A stretch of DNA of 64,000 nucleotides from positions 85,568-149,567 of the forward strand of contig JACVRA010000086.1 in the NCBI GenBank assembly GCA_019828545.1. Direction: 5' to 3'. This stretch comes from Paracamarosporium sp. OC-R06-R3 (Eukaryota; Ascomycota; Dothideomycetes; Pleosporales; Didymosphaeriaceae). Under the pieces are notes generated by a model, which ran no database searches, was not told the origin of the DNA, and saw nothing but the letters and a program-made list of their open reading frames with translations. Below, piece after piece: positions 9,577-20,710 of the stretch. Both the position numbers and the translations under genes were made by a program. How positions within the stretch are numbered: position 1 is the first letter of the stretch; each line of letters starts with the position of its first letter.

Positions 9577-11408
9577 TCTGCCGATGGCCTTCATAACGCT
9601 TAGTTCGGGGTTCAATTGTGTCCGAGGGACATATAGCGGACTGCTGCTGCTGCTGCTGTCTACGTCCTTTTCAGCTGTTTAATATCACTCATATCTAAGC
9701 TGAGGGCACCTCAATCTCAGGTCTTATAGTAGTCGTTTGTTCGGTACTTAGCGACACTCACGAAGCAGGCTTTATCATTTTGTTCACGCTTGTGAATACG
9801 GAACAATTACGATCAGAGTGGTATGGCTTACAAAAGATCGTATCTTCTTTCTGAAATCGTCAAACCATGCTCGCCAATTCTTTTGCATAGATTAGGGAAG
9901 GAAACCATTCAAGATCCTGAATCTTTCTATATATCAGCCATTGCCTGTTTGATCAGGAACAGTCCAGTCAATTTTAGACGTGATGTGTGAGGACTATAAG
10001 AGAATCTAAGTGGAGGAATCCTTACCATCATCGAAACCATGATAAAACGCCTGTTTACGATATCGACCAAGGGTTCTTCAATATTAAGACCACCTTTCTT
10101 TCTTTATTGAACTGTATAACATAGCTCTACCGCTTGTTATACAATGGGAATATACATGTATGAACTGAAACCATGCTTCAAAATCTTATTCTACGGTTGA
10201 TTTTCCTGCTCTGCACTTCTTCTAAGCAACTTCTGATCATCATGAGCGAATTCTCTTGGTGCTTCTCTCAATCCACATTTTCAGCTGAATGTTATGTACT
10301 TTCTATGTTAGGACATTGACAAGCCACAGAATCGGAAAGCAAAGTGCAAGTACAGCCTCACGTCTATTTTTCCATCTTGGTCCTGACGCTTGCATCTAAT
10401 TAACCGTTATGCCAGCACTCCATAATGGAGACGACGAGCGACATGTCGTCAATTATATATACACATGAAGAGATTGAGGAACGACTCTAACCGGAGCAGT
10501 AAAGTATCCCCCTAATTTGTCTTAACTACGCCGTCGTTCAAAAGATTTCATGACCAAGAATGCCGAACCCTGCTCGCTCGATAAAACGAAATCCTTGTCG
10601 CTCAGATAGATGCTGGAGAGGAAATCTAGCGTTTATAGCGGTACTGGTGGGGAATGGAGTGGGCATTCCTCGTCCAGAAGTCTCTAAGGATTCTCTCAAG
10701 ATCGTTTGTATCACAGATATCGAAATAGAGTAGCTCAGTGATACTAAGCCGGTTTAAGTCTATCATTACTGGGGTAAGTCAGAAGGTGATGACCACTTCG
10801 AACCGATAGGCTCAATAGGCAACCCCGACTGAAGGCTTACGAGTGTATTATTTAGTGTGTTTGTTCCAGTCAATAAGATGGGAAAACATAGGTTTGACGA
10901 TTAGCTTGCGAGGCTGCAGCGGTCTATAAAGGATATGAAGTTTGCACACCACGGCCCCTAGCACAATAAACTTTTTTAAGGCCAAATAGATATCCTGTCA
11001 AGGAGAATTACCCAAACACCAGTTTATCAATTTATGGTTTCTTAAACCTTGATGGAGAGCTACAACATAATTGAATGACAGAAGTGTCACGGTACCTAGT
11101 ATGTCCTATTATAAAGTCACGTCACTCAGTAGGGAAAGGAGATTTTCTGAGAACTTTGTATTCCGTGAATGTGTCTTAACGGATCAGAGACTACACTAGT
11201 GCAGTCAACCCTGTCAAAAGGTAGTCGCCATGTTGTAATTTTTCTTTTCTCTTGAGAAAAGGAAATAGAAAAAGCCAACATGTGCGCGACACCGAGTTAT
11301 GACCGATGTTTAACAAGACCGAGCCACGTATTGCCATGGTACGATTTATGTCACCGCTTTGGGACGTGAAGTGGTACTGCTGGATACAATACGATGTTGG
11401 CTAAATGC
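9577..11408. other. Gene-free stretch of 1.8 kb
   Basis: No open frame of useful length occurs on either strand, and no tRNA or clear terminal repeat is seen. A (CTG)6 microsatellite lies at 9641-9658. The stretch separates two 3' ends, those of the Clr5-cyclin gene and the Hsp70-like gene, and is longer than a convergent gap needs to be. Confidence 0.5.
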
Positions 11409-13468
11409 TCAAGCGTATTCAACCTCCACCGATCCGTACCGCTTGCCTTTGACAAAAAGAGAGAACTCGAGCGCAGACTGAACCGATATCTCCACGACGT
11501 AGTCCAAAGTGCGGTATGGTTGGCCAGAAGGGCTGAAACTCTTCCGCCATTCTTTCTCTGGCACTGGGTTCAGATCGACAACCATCTGAGCGACCGGGTA
11601 GATATCCTGGTTTGATTAGCGTGGTCAATGTTTGTCTCTGGTTGCGTACCTGATTCAGAGAACGAGTTGGAGCATTGTCCGCATCGCATGCCATTAGCGA
11701 GATAATCGCCACTTTGCTGGCGCCCTCCCAAAAGTTGTAACTAAAGTTGAGCGTTCCATGGTTGATCTTGGTGGTTGCTAGCTCCTGGCCTTTGGAAATG
11801 AGCCATGTCATCTGATTACGGGCTCGCTTCTGGCCTGTGAACTCGTCGTTGTAGGCATCAACCTTACGGTGCTTATTGGGTTGGAAGATCGAGTTACACC
11901 GGGTACCGTAGTGACGACGGCAGACACGGGATCTAATAGGCGTTCGGCCATCGCTCTCGAGTCCCTTCACAGCTGCGCCGCGGACGATAGCGGACCAACT
12001 GAGACCGGTTAGTAAGAACGTTGAAAGTCTGCTCGAGCTACCTCGCGCCCTTTATATCCACCGTTCACGTCAGGAAATACTTACGCATAAGGCGGCTTGA
12101 TAGCTTGAACACCGTAGGAACGGACAAGCGCACTGATTTCTTTATACATGTATGGAGATTCGGCGAACCCTCCAACCAAGAATACATACTAGTCAATTTA
12201 GCATCGGATGTCTCCCATTGAATGAGGATATTACCTTGGTCTTGGCCTTGTTGCTCTGCTTCACAGCTTGGAATTGGCCCAACAGAAGTTTTTTCGTCTC
12301 ACTTAGCGAGAACTCGAACATCTCAACCATGTCCTTCCTGTTGAACAAATTAGCAACATAATAAGAAAACATTCTTGACGTATTGCTTACGCAGTAACGC
12401 AAATTTCCCCGTCACACATTCCGCGCTGCTCGTCTTCGATTGCGCTCAAAGAGCCTAGGAGCTGCAAGTAATATTCTTCGCTTCCAGAGAAGCCGCTCTT
12501 CGCCGTCAAGTTGAATTCTTGCATCATACGCCCTATTTTAGGCGGAAGAGATGTCCAGGAAAGTTGTGCAGCGCAGCAACCGGCAACCTTGACAAAGTTC
12601 TTGACACCAACTTTCTTCTCAAGCCACATAAGAAAGCCTCGATCTACAAAGCTGCCACCGCATTGAGATCCAGAGCCTAGTGTCACCTCCTCAATAATGG
12701 TCGGGTCAATGCTAGCTACACGGTAGGCAATCAGATCTACCGTGCCGCCACCCATATCGCAGACAACAAAGCCATCATCAACAGCTAGCTGTTCATTTTG
12801 AACGGTTCCACGCAGTGATTTGATAGTGTAGATAGCGGCTGCTTCAGGCTCGGTGGTAGTCACGGTGCGTCGCAGTTGAGGGAACTCCGTAGTGTTGAAA
12901 CCTGCCTTATGGACAGCCTGCAATGTACGGAACTTGGCGACATCGGACCATACTGCAGGGACGGTGATGACCAATGTGACAGGCAAGGTACGCCAGAGCT
13001 CTGCGCCATACTGGTTGTCTAGAACCTTGACAAGATGGTTTTTGACTTGAGTCAAGAAATCGGCAACGATGTCGACAGGCACCTTCTGGTCGCTATCTCC
13101 ACCAAATAACGTGAGGAGCGCAAGCTCGCGACGTATTTTCTCGGCTTCACCACACTTAGGAGCGTCAAGGTCAAGCTTGCTCCACATGTGACGCTGCACG
13201 TGAGGGGCGATGAGACCACCCCAGCGAATGCCATCAGGTGTGTACGCGATTTCGGACGGAACCTTTTCCTTGGTACCGATCATTGTGTGCGTGGATGGCC
13301 AATCTTGGACTATCTGGACACGCTCCTCTACATACTTTGTATCGGAGGTTTCGCAGAACGAGACACCCGTGTAGGTCGTGCCATAGTCTAGGCCTGTTTG
13401 CAACGTTAGCGAGGCATATATTCGATTGCAAAGAGATACTGACCAATGATCAAACGGTTTCCGAGCAT
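11409..13468 (-). CDS. Hsp70-like ATPase lacking a substrate-binding domain
   Basis: Six exons (13468-13444, 13393-12391, 12337-12235, 12188-12085, 11998-11650, 11606-11409) give 593 residues; the last intron is only 43 nt. A tiny first exon codes MLGNRLIIG and splices to LDYGTTYTGVSF, the phosphate-1 loop of the actin/Hsp70 ATPase fold. DMGGGTVDLIAY is the phosphate-2 loop, and VFLVGGFAESPY carries the adenosine-binding glycines. The C-terminal part is not the peptide-binding domain of true Hsp70 but a family-specific beta-rich region. Such proteins are expanded in filamentous ascomycetes and are usually annotated as Hsp70-like or actin-like ATPases; their role is largely unknown, with stress or heterokaryon-recognition roles suggested. 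The gene is divergent from the coiled-coil gene at 13962. Confidence 0.85.
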
Positions 13469-13961
13469 GTTTAGTCTTTTCTAAGTCAAATGCGAGCGGC
13501 GGTGACTTGTGAGCGGATTGGGTTGAGTAAAAGGTTTGGTGGGGTGGAAGGAGTGGTGACGCGCGCGCGAGAGAGAGGGCGCAGGTATTGCGCAATTAAA
13601 ATTGCGTCCGCTTGGTGGCAAACTATCGTTCGTTCAACGGTAGATGAGAGTGAGAGTAAACTCAACGAGCGAATAAAGTGACTGTGTTTGCGATGCTTGT
13701 TTGCGCGCCTTCCCTTTGAGGGACATACGCTCACACTCACACTCACACTCACACTCACTCGTCGGCGCTTACCCAGAATTCCTGGCACTCCCCTCAACGC
13801 TCTGATACTCCGAGTCTCTCTTTCTGTCTCGTGCATAGCCTTCAACCCTGACATGATAACAAACGCTATCAAAGCGGTAAGTCCATAAAGAACGCATCGT
13901 TGTCATTTGCCAAAGTAACAAATAGTAGATTTCATCAGGAATAAAGCACACCTTCAGGTCA
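13469..13961. promoter_or_regulatory. Divergent promoter region with hexamer microsatellite
   Basis: This 493-bp region separates the Hsp70-like gene and the coiled-coil gene. At about 13730-13758 there is a (CTCACA) tract of roughly five units. A consensus donor (GCG followed by GTAAGT) near 13877 and an acceptor just before 13962 could mark a 5'-UTR intron of the plus-strand gene; translation through that junction meets a stop, so it is not taken as coding. Confidence 0.45.
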
Positions 13962-15866
13962 ATGGGTGGTGCAATTGAATCGAACAACGAAGGGCAGCAC
14001 GAGCCGACGAACCCAAACGCCCCAGCAACGATGACAGGCGTTCAACTTGGAATGCAGGTCGACCGTGAGAAAGAGCATTTCCGATCTCGTGACCGGGACA
14101 ATACTGCTGAAGCAGGGCCTGGGACTGCTACTCGTAAGGCAGAAGCTCGCGGCCAAGAACGAAAAGTTTCATCTCACCGCCGTCATCGGTCCGAGGTACC
14201 AGCAACAGAGAATGAGCGCATCGCATTGTCTGAGGACGTGAAAGATCCAAAGCGAATTTCGGCCAGCAAAGAAGCAGCACACGATTTGCTTGATATGCGA
14301 CAAAAGAACCACGACCTGAAGAACGCGCTGAATAAGGTTAACAAAAGGAACCAAGAGCTCGAAGCCGCGAAGTCCGAGATCGAGGAAAAGCATGAATGGG
14401 TCGGCGCAAAATATGACTTCTTGGTTGATAATTGCTTCCGGCCGTATGCTAATGCAAGAGGTTGGAAGGTAAATAAGCCAGCGCTATATAAGACTTTCCT
14501 GGAAGAAGCCTTGTATACAGATGTTCTCCGCCAGCAGCTCCAGTCTTCACAGGACCAGATCCGGTATCTCCAAATTCAAGCCCAGACTTCACAACAGCAA
14601 CTTCAGTATTCGCAAAAGCAGATTATCTCTTTACAGGATAGCGAGAGATCACTCGAGCAAAACATCCATTCCCTCCAACAACAACTCCTCTCTCAAGTAG
14701 AGAAAGTGAACCCCATCACGGACGAACGGTTTACACACAATTTTCGCTCTCTTTCCACGGCCATCAAGACGCTGAGCCGAGCTATGAAGCTTGAAGGCAT
14801 CGGTAACATTGTCGAGCTCGAGAGTATCCGCAATGCGATCCTAGTTCGAGATGTTGACCAGGGACAATGGACAACCCGCGCACGCAAGAAGTGGTTGATC
14901 GAAGCCTTCGTATGGTCAATCCTGCTGAAGTATGTGTTTGATACCCCATTCGCCATGTTTGGGCCGGACTGTACTATGGTTTCGGATTGGATCACCAACT
15001 TATTTGGCAACGAACACGCGCACGGGTGGCCTATTCCGCAAGAGTCGAGTGAGCGGTGGAGGTGAGTCGTGTTAATGCAATGATATACGTACCGAATATA
15101 CTAAACCTGCATTTATAGATTGGCTACATTTCAGCATTTGCTGGAGCTTGGTGGAAAAGAAACCATCATCAACGGCACTACCAATCATGAGAACATCTAT
15201 GGGGTTCATACTAGCATACTTAAGGGCCGCAAGATTGTGCAGGACGCCATTCTCCAGCCGTTAGCGTTGATCTCACCCCACACGGACTATTCGCAAGTCC
15301 CCGGTATCGTTGACAAAGCCTTCACCCTCGCTTTTGAGATGGCTACCCAGCGCTGTCGCCTGCAGGTGGTCTTCCCAGATATTGGCGACGTGTACTCCAA
15401 TGGACAGCCTGAGCATCTGAAAAGTCTTCTAGAGGAGGAGGAGGAGAATACGGAAGGCTACGTAGCTTTGATCGTCAAGCCAGGATTGGTGAAGTGGGGT
15501 GATGGTCAGGGCAAGAATCTGGACCAGAAACTTGTGATTGTTCCTTGCGAGGTTTTCATCAAGCCATTCGAGAGAGAAGTCCAAGCTAAAGATGACGATA
15601 TCCTTTCGGATGGAGCTCACAACGTCCAGTCGCTCGACAAGGAACTGTCCGGCAAGACTTACCACGGAGATATATTTCACGACACGGCATTCTTGGACAA
15701 GGATGTTCACGGAAAGCACGATGGCAAGGACTTGCAAGACGATAGTTTCCGCAAAGATCATCCTCATAACAAGGATGCGCTCAGCCAGGAAGACTCCCAC
15801 GGAAAAGGTATGCATGGAAAGACGATTGGCGAGAGTGAGTATCCCAGCCATGCCTCTCGTCGTTAA
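13962..15866 (+). CDS. Coiled-coil hypothetical protein
   Basis: Two exons, 13962-15061 and 15119-15866, joined across a 57-nt intron, give 615 residues. The N-terminal 100 residues are polar and basic. Residues about 105-250 are predicted coiled coil, very rich in Gln, Glu, Lys and Leu, interrupted by a conserved-looking block around FLVDNCFRPYANARGWKVN. The middle (about 270-500) looks globular, with TRARKKWLIEAFVWSILLKY and a block ending in a run of Glu. The last 90 residues are a degenerate Asp/His/Gly/Lys-rich repeat with recurring HGK and DKD units. I recognise this only as the type of conserved fungal hypothetical protein found near incompatibility-type genes. No enzyme motif or membrane segment is seen. 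Its divergent pairing with the Hsp70-like ATPase may mean shared regulation. Confidence 0.65.
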
Positions 15867-17492
15867 GTCCTCTCGAGGTGCGCGTGGAAGGAAGAGAGCA
15901 TGTCTGTTTCGCTACCATCGCGCGTCATCATCGGATGAGCTTTTCTCCCTTCCACTTCCCTGTTGAGACTCGCAAGGGTCGTTCACACGGTTAACGTTCA
16001 TCTCGAATCGCTCCACACGTGGAGCAGTGATGGTTATCAACAATGAAAGATAGTTTCTCAGGGCTCGACTGGTGTCACCACAATGACGCCCATGGACCAG
16101 CATCAACGCATGCGCCCTTATCGGAAGATACAAAACAAAAAACCCGTACGTAGATTGAACCAGAGTCTACCTACATATATCTCCCTCCTGCGCGCGTGAT
16201 GACCGTACCCATCCATATTCTACGCGCATGCATCCCAGTCTCTCATTAAAACAACCAGCCCTCGAAGCATCAATCACTACTCGAATCGCAGCGCACGAAT
16301 CCAAACCCACCAGCAGAACCAAAAAATAACCCAGTCCAGACAGGACCAAGCAAGCAGACAACCTAACTAGACCCATCCACCCACCCACCATCTCCATCCC
16401 CAGCCCAAATCCATCCCAAGTCCATCCCAACTCAACTCACCAACCACTCAACCCCTCCAAACCCCCCTCACATACACACACACGCACGCACGCACGCATC
16501 CCATCCTCCCAAATCACCACTCTAACATATACACCCCACATCTAATAACAAAAATATCACACACACCCTCTACAACCATACACGCTCTTATCACGCCAAC
16601 CCAACCCAACCCAACAGATCACATACTTTCCCTTCCGCTCTCCAAATCCAATAAACACTTAAGCCTTGATCGACGCGCTTAATACTACTACTTGCTTTGT
16701 GGGTGCGTGCTTCTGTCTGTGCGTCTGCCTTGTGTGTATGTGTGCACGCGCGGGTGCGCCTTCCGGACCTTGTAAGTGTGAGTGCGTAAACGAGTACGTG
16801 CGTTCGTCGTTCGTTCGAGGTTCTACGTACACGCATGTAGACATGTCTTGTTGTAGGAAGAAGCAGAAAAAAGAGTAGATAGACAGACAGCACACAGCAC
16901 ATACATCACTTAATCACCCACAACCCAAGCAAAGCAAAGCAAAGCACAGCAAAGCACAGCAAAGCACAGCAAAGCACAGCAAAGCACAGCAAAGCACAAA
17001 AAATCCCATCAAACACATGACATTTTGATTCGAATCGATCGACTGCACATGACAGCGGACGGACGGACCACGCACGCACGCACGCACGCATCCACTTCCC
17101 ATCTTCTACACCCATCTCTCGCACCACCTCGTCCTGCAAAACACACAAACATCGAAAAAAACATCCAAGCCAAGCTTAGATAGGGTATAAACATTTGCAC
17201 TTATCAGCAGCAGCAGCAATAGCAGACGCCTCCCTGCAGCCCGCACGCACGCACATGGCCCGCGCGCAAAGCTGTCTCAACAGAGCCAAGGCCCGATCCG
17301 CACGAATAGAAGTTACAAGTCCAGTCAGTCCAGTCTCACCGAGGACAGACAGACGACGAAATAGTAAAGTAAAGTGAGGAGAGAAAAGAAAAGAAACCAT
17401 TACCACCGATTCGCCAAATACAAGGGATATAAAGTGTGGAAAAAGCGAGCGAAAAAGGCCATGACCGGGGAGTTCGGAACCTCATGAAAGCG
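15867..17492. other. Convergent gap rich in simple repeats
   Basis: This 1.6-kb stretch lies between two 3' ends and holds no supported gene. It contains several simple repeats: a CA/CGCA tract near 16473-16500, the 10-bp tandem repeat at 16928-16998, an ACGC tract near 17070-17090 and a CAG tract near 17204-17216. The plus strand from about 16250 to 16620 is strongly biased to A and C. Confidence 0.6.
16928..16998. repeat. Tandem repeat of a 10-bp unit
   Basis: The unit AAAGCACAGC repeats almost perfectly from 16941 to 16998 (about 5.8 copies). It is preceded by three copies of the related pentamer AAAGC, from which the decamer probably arose by one substitution followed by expansion. Confidence 0.85.
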
Positions 17493-19409
17493 TTACAAAG
17501 CCATGCCGGGGATGGGTTTCCGGACGGGCATCTGCGTGGGAGCGTTTGGGTTGGCAGCGGCGGGGTTCATGGGGCTCGGGCCTGGTGCCGGGCCTCGCCG
17601 CGCGGGCTGGCTGGCAGAGTTTGAGCGCGGGCGATCCATCTGAGGTGCCATCTGGGGTCCTCTGCCGTTGGGGCCGGGGGACATAGAGCGAGGTTGCGCG
17701 GCATAGGGCGCGTTGCTGTTTGACCGGGCACGTCCTTGGGGAGGCGACATTTGGCGAGGTCCAGGGCTCATTGAACGAGGAGCTGGGGACATGCGGCCAT
17801 TGGCAGGAGAGAGAGCCGGTGGGTGAGGAGACGAACGTCCGCTGGCTGGGGATAGAGGGCGCGGTTGAGGAACACCTGCGTGGCCCATTGGGGGTCCGTT
17901 TGGTCCGTTAGGTCCGTTGGCGGGCGGCCCGCGCATGCGAGGCTGTCCTTGAGGGCCATTGCGGGGTGGTCCTTGACGCGGCTTGACGGGGTGCTTGGAG
18001 AGACATGTGCGTGGGACAACACCCTGCTGGGAACGGTCCAGGCGGACACATAGAGCCCAGCCATCGTCGTACTCGTGGAGCATGCGGACCAACTGACCTG
18101 CATTGAGTTCGAGCTCATCAGCCATGGAGGGCTTGAAGTCGAGCTGGACACGGTGGACGTTGTTGGGAGCGGGAGGTGCACCGCCAGCCGCAGTCGCGGC
18201 CGCAGCGACAGGCAAGGGTCCAGAAGGAGCAGGTCCAGGAGAAGCAGGGATGTCATCAGTCCAAGCAGGGCTCGGAGGAGCTTTGTCGGCATTAAGAGCA
18301 GGCGGCGAAGGAAGAGGAGCTGCTACAGGTGCCTTCTCCGCAGCGGCAATAGCAGCAGCGGGGTTGCCAAAGTCTGCGCTAGGGGCAGGCGAATGGTTGA
18401 AGTTCAGAGGAGTACCAGGCGCGGAAGCTTGCGAGTTCTCAATAGCCGCGTTGTTGCCGAAGGGATTCTGCGGAGGGCTGCTGGAGCGTCCTTGCGGGTC
18501 GTTGAAGGGATTGGTAGCATTGGAAGCTCTGGGTCGCTCCCAAGGGCTGCTTGGAGGGTCTGGCGAGGGTGATCGGTTACCTGACGCGGCAGCAGCTCCA
18601 GCTCCGACAGCGGCAGCACCGAGCATGTTGGCTCCACTCTTGCGGTTGGGGAATGCAGGGTCGAATTGAGTGACTGGTCGGAGGCTGAGGCGAGGCGCGT
18701 TCGGCTGTGATCTGACGCTAGGAGTAGGTTCCTTTACAAACGGCGGTGGTGGAGGCATGTTGCGCATGGAGGTGGCCTTTTCGTCGTCGATTTGCTGCTG
18801 GGCGGCGGCGGCTCTCTCCTTCTTCTTGCGGTGGGCGACGAAGAGAATGGCACCCAAGAGAGCCCCGACAGCAACGAGAATTCCCAAGGCAAGACCAGCC
18901 TTGGCACCTCCAGACATGCCACTTGACGCGGCTTCGGCAGAGGAAGTGGATGAGGCCGCAGCGGTCGTAGACGAGACGGCGGCCGCGATGGTTCCAACGA
19001 GAGAAGATACAGAGAGCGAGGGCGAAGAGGAGGTTTCGACAAGGAGGGAAGAGGGTTCGTGGCTAGTGGTGGCATGCGACGTGACTTGAGCGCTGTGGCT
19101 GCTCTCCTTGGCCTTGGAAGTCGGTGTAGGTGTCCGTGTTGGTGTCGCAGATTCCTTCTCTTCTGAACTTGATTCTCGAGTGCGCACAGCAGGCTCTCCA
19201 AGCGTCCTCGTCTGCTGCACGGCCCCGCCTACGGCACTCTTGGGGTTTTCAGTCATGGTGACCATGACGACCTTTTGGGTAGATGCGAAGGTGTTTGGCA
19301 TGGTGACGAATACGGTCTCCTCGGGCTGATCCTCCTCTTCCTCCTCCTGGTCGAAGAAATGGTGTCGCTGGCGGCGCACAAGGTGCCTCGATCCATGTTG
19401 GTGCACCAT
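17493..19409 (-). CDS. Single-pass membrane protein with cytoplasmic SH3 domain
   Basis: A single exon of 638 residues; the ATG at 19409 is the first true start in the frame. The N-terminal part has a His/Arg-rich beginning, an acidic run and then a long Ser/Thr-rich stretch, as in glycosylated surface proteins. A membrane helix at about 171-192 (AGLALGILVAVGALLGAILF) is followed by a basic stop-transfer segment (HRKKKER). Residues about 419-473 form an SH3 domain (HRVQLDFKPSMADELELNAG, then the DDGWALC and GVVPRTCL elements). The rest is Pro/Ser/Gly-rich with many SP sites, likely disordered. This layout resembles fungal surface sensors or Fus1/Sho1-like scaffolds, with the SH3 domain in the cytoplasm. 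No cleaved signal peptide is visible, so orientation is inferred. The pathway is unknown. Confidence 0.8.
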   Translation of the reverse strand: MVHQHGSRHLVRRQRHHFFDQEEEEEDQPEETVFVTMPNTFASTQKVVMVTMTENPKSAVGGAVQQTRTLGEPAVRTRESSSEEKESATPTRTPTPTSKAKESSHSAQVTSHATTSHEPSSLLVETSSSPSLSVSSLVGTIAAAVSSTTAAASSTSSAEAASSGMSGGAKAGLALGILVAVGALLGAILFVAHRKKKERAAAAQQQIDDEKATSMRNMPPPPPFVKEPTPSVRSQPNAPRLSLRPVTQFDPAFPNRKSGANMLGAAAVGAGAAAASGNRSPSPDPPSSPWERPRASNATNPFNDPQGRSSSPPQNPFGNNAAIENSQASAPGTPLNFNHSPAPSADFGNPAAAIAAAEKAPVAAPLPSPPALNADKAPPSPAWTDDIPASPGPAPSGPLPVAAAATAAGGAPPAPNNVHRVQLDFKPSMADELELNAGQLVRMLHEYDDGWALCVRLDRSQQGVVPRTCLSKHPVKPRQGPPRNGPQGQPRMRGPPANGPNGPNGPPMGHAGVPQPRPLSPASGRSSPHPPALSPANGRMSPAPRSMSPGPRQMSPPQGRARSNSNAPYAAQPRSMSPGPNGRGPQMAPQMDRPRSNSASQPARRGPAPGPSPMNPAAANPNAPTQMPVRKPIPGMAL

Positions 19410-20710
19410 GTTGAGAATTGTTGGTGGTGTCACAAAGCGAGCCAAGGTCGACTATGGTGGTATCGGAACGGGAAGGCGCGCGATTAGTGTATTATTACGC
19501 AGCAGTCGACGTATGTCGATATATACAGGCGCAAACAAAGAGGACCGAGGGAGGCTGGATGCGACCAAGGAATGCGGCTGTCCAGGCTCGGGCGGGCTCT
19601 TGCGGAATGTAGGCGTATGTACGGGTGCGTACAGGCGGATGGATGCAGACTAGGCACTAAACATAAAGAGTGTGGGTATTAAGTGAAGGAGTGTGTGCGA
19701 GGGCCGCGCTCGATGAACGAAGGGCGAACGACAGCCGGGTCGCGTGGTGTGGAGAGAGGCAACGGGGAGGGCGGCGAGAGGCAGAGGTGGGTGGAAAGGT
19801 AGGTAGCGGCAGAGGGAAAAGCACCTGGGCCTGTCTGCCTGAGAAACGAACGAGCAGACCGCAAACAGTGGGCCATGGGCAAGCGCCCGCCGGCCGCCAG
19901 CTGGCCCGTGCCATGCCGCGCATCATTTCGCCATTCACGCAGGGCCCAGGCACAAAGCCGCTGTGATTGGTGCACGCCGCTCATTTCCCGCCGCCATATG
20001 GGCCTTGCTATTTTAACCCCCGAGCGGACCACGACGCCCCTGATTGCCCGTGTTTCTGCTCCACGTCGAGCATGGGGCCAAACACGAACGGCCATGGCAG
20101 CACTGGTGCACCCACGGCACGCTCCCCTGGCACGCCTGAGCGACCTGCACGCCGACGAAAACAACATGCGAACGACTCCAGCCGCACACGGGCGCCGCAT
20201 GCAGTCATCGCGGCTCGTAGCGACTGGCTGCGTCATACCAGAGCCTGTTCCAATTCCCGCGCCGCCATTTCGCTCGAGGGCAAGCGGCAGAGATCGTGTC
20301 GCTCCCGGAGCCTGGGCTCCTGCGTCCCAGAAGGGTAGGCGTCGCGATGCTCGCAATTTGGCGCATCCTCCTGCCTGTGTCATCATTTAATCGATAAGAC
20401 GGATGCGTCGGGTCGAAACAAGGCTGTTATTGCGCCTACTATAGAGTACCACTATACGACGTTGGCGGTGAGGTTAGTTGTGCGAGCGACTATGTTTTAC
20501 CAAGGCACCATCAGGCCTAGTGCAGACTACCAGAAGTGACCGTGGTGGAGGCCTGAGGACTTCAACGACCAGGCTGCCCAAGGCTTACTCGCTGCACCTG
20601 TCGATATCTGCATCTGTTATCGTGTGCTGAAAACAGTCGTCGAGCTGTTCTCACGGTGCTTACACGGCGTAGTGCACAACGTCTACAGACCGCGAAACCA
20701 GCTTGAGTCC
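19410..20710. other. Intergenic, upstream of the SH3 membrane protein
   Basis: A 1.3-kb GC-rich region upstream of the SH3-protein gene and downstream of the hydrolase-like gene. Long frames on both strands near 19680-20390 overlap each other and lack any domain; they look like products of high GC. No RNA gene is seen. Confidence 0.5.

Noticed and set aside
19679..20390. Overlapping long frames on both strands upstream of the SH3-protein gene
   Set aside because: Open frames on both strands over the same GC-rich segment, all Ala/Arg/Pro-rich, are a composition effect.
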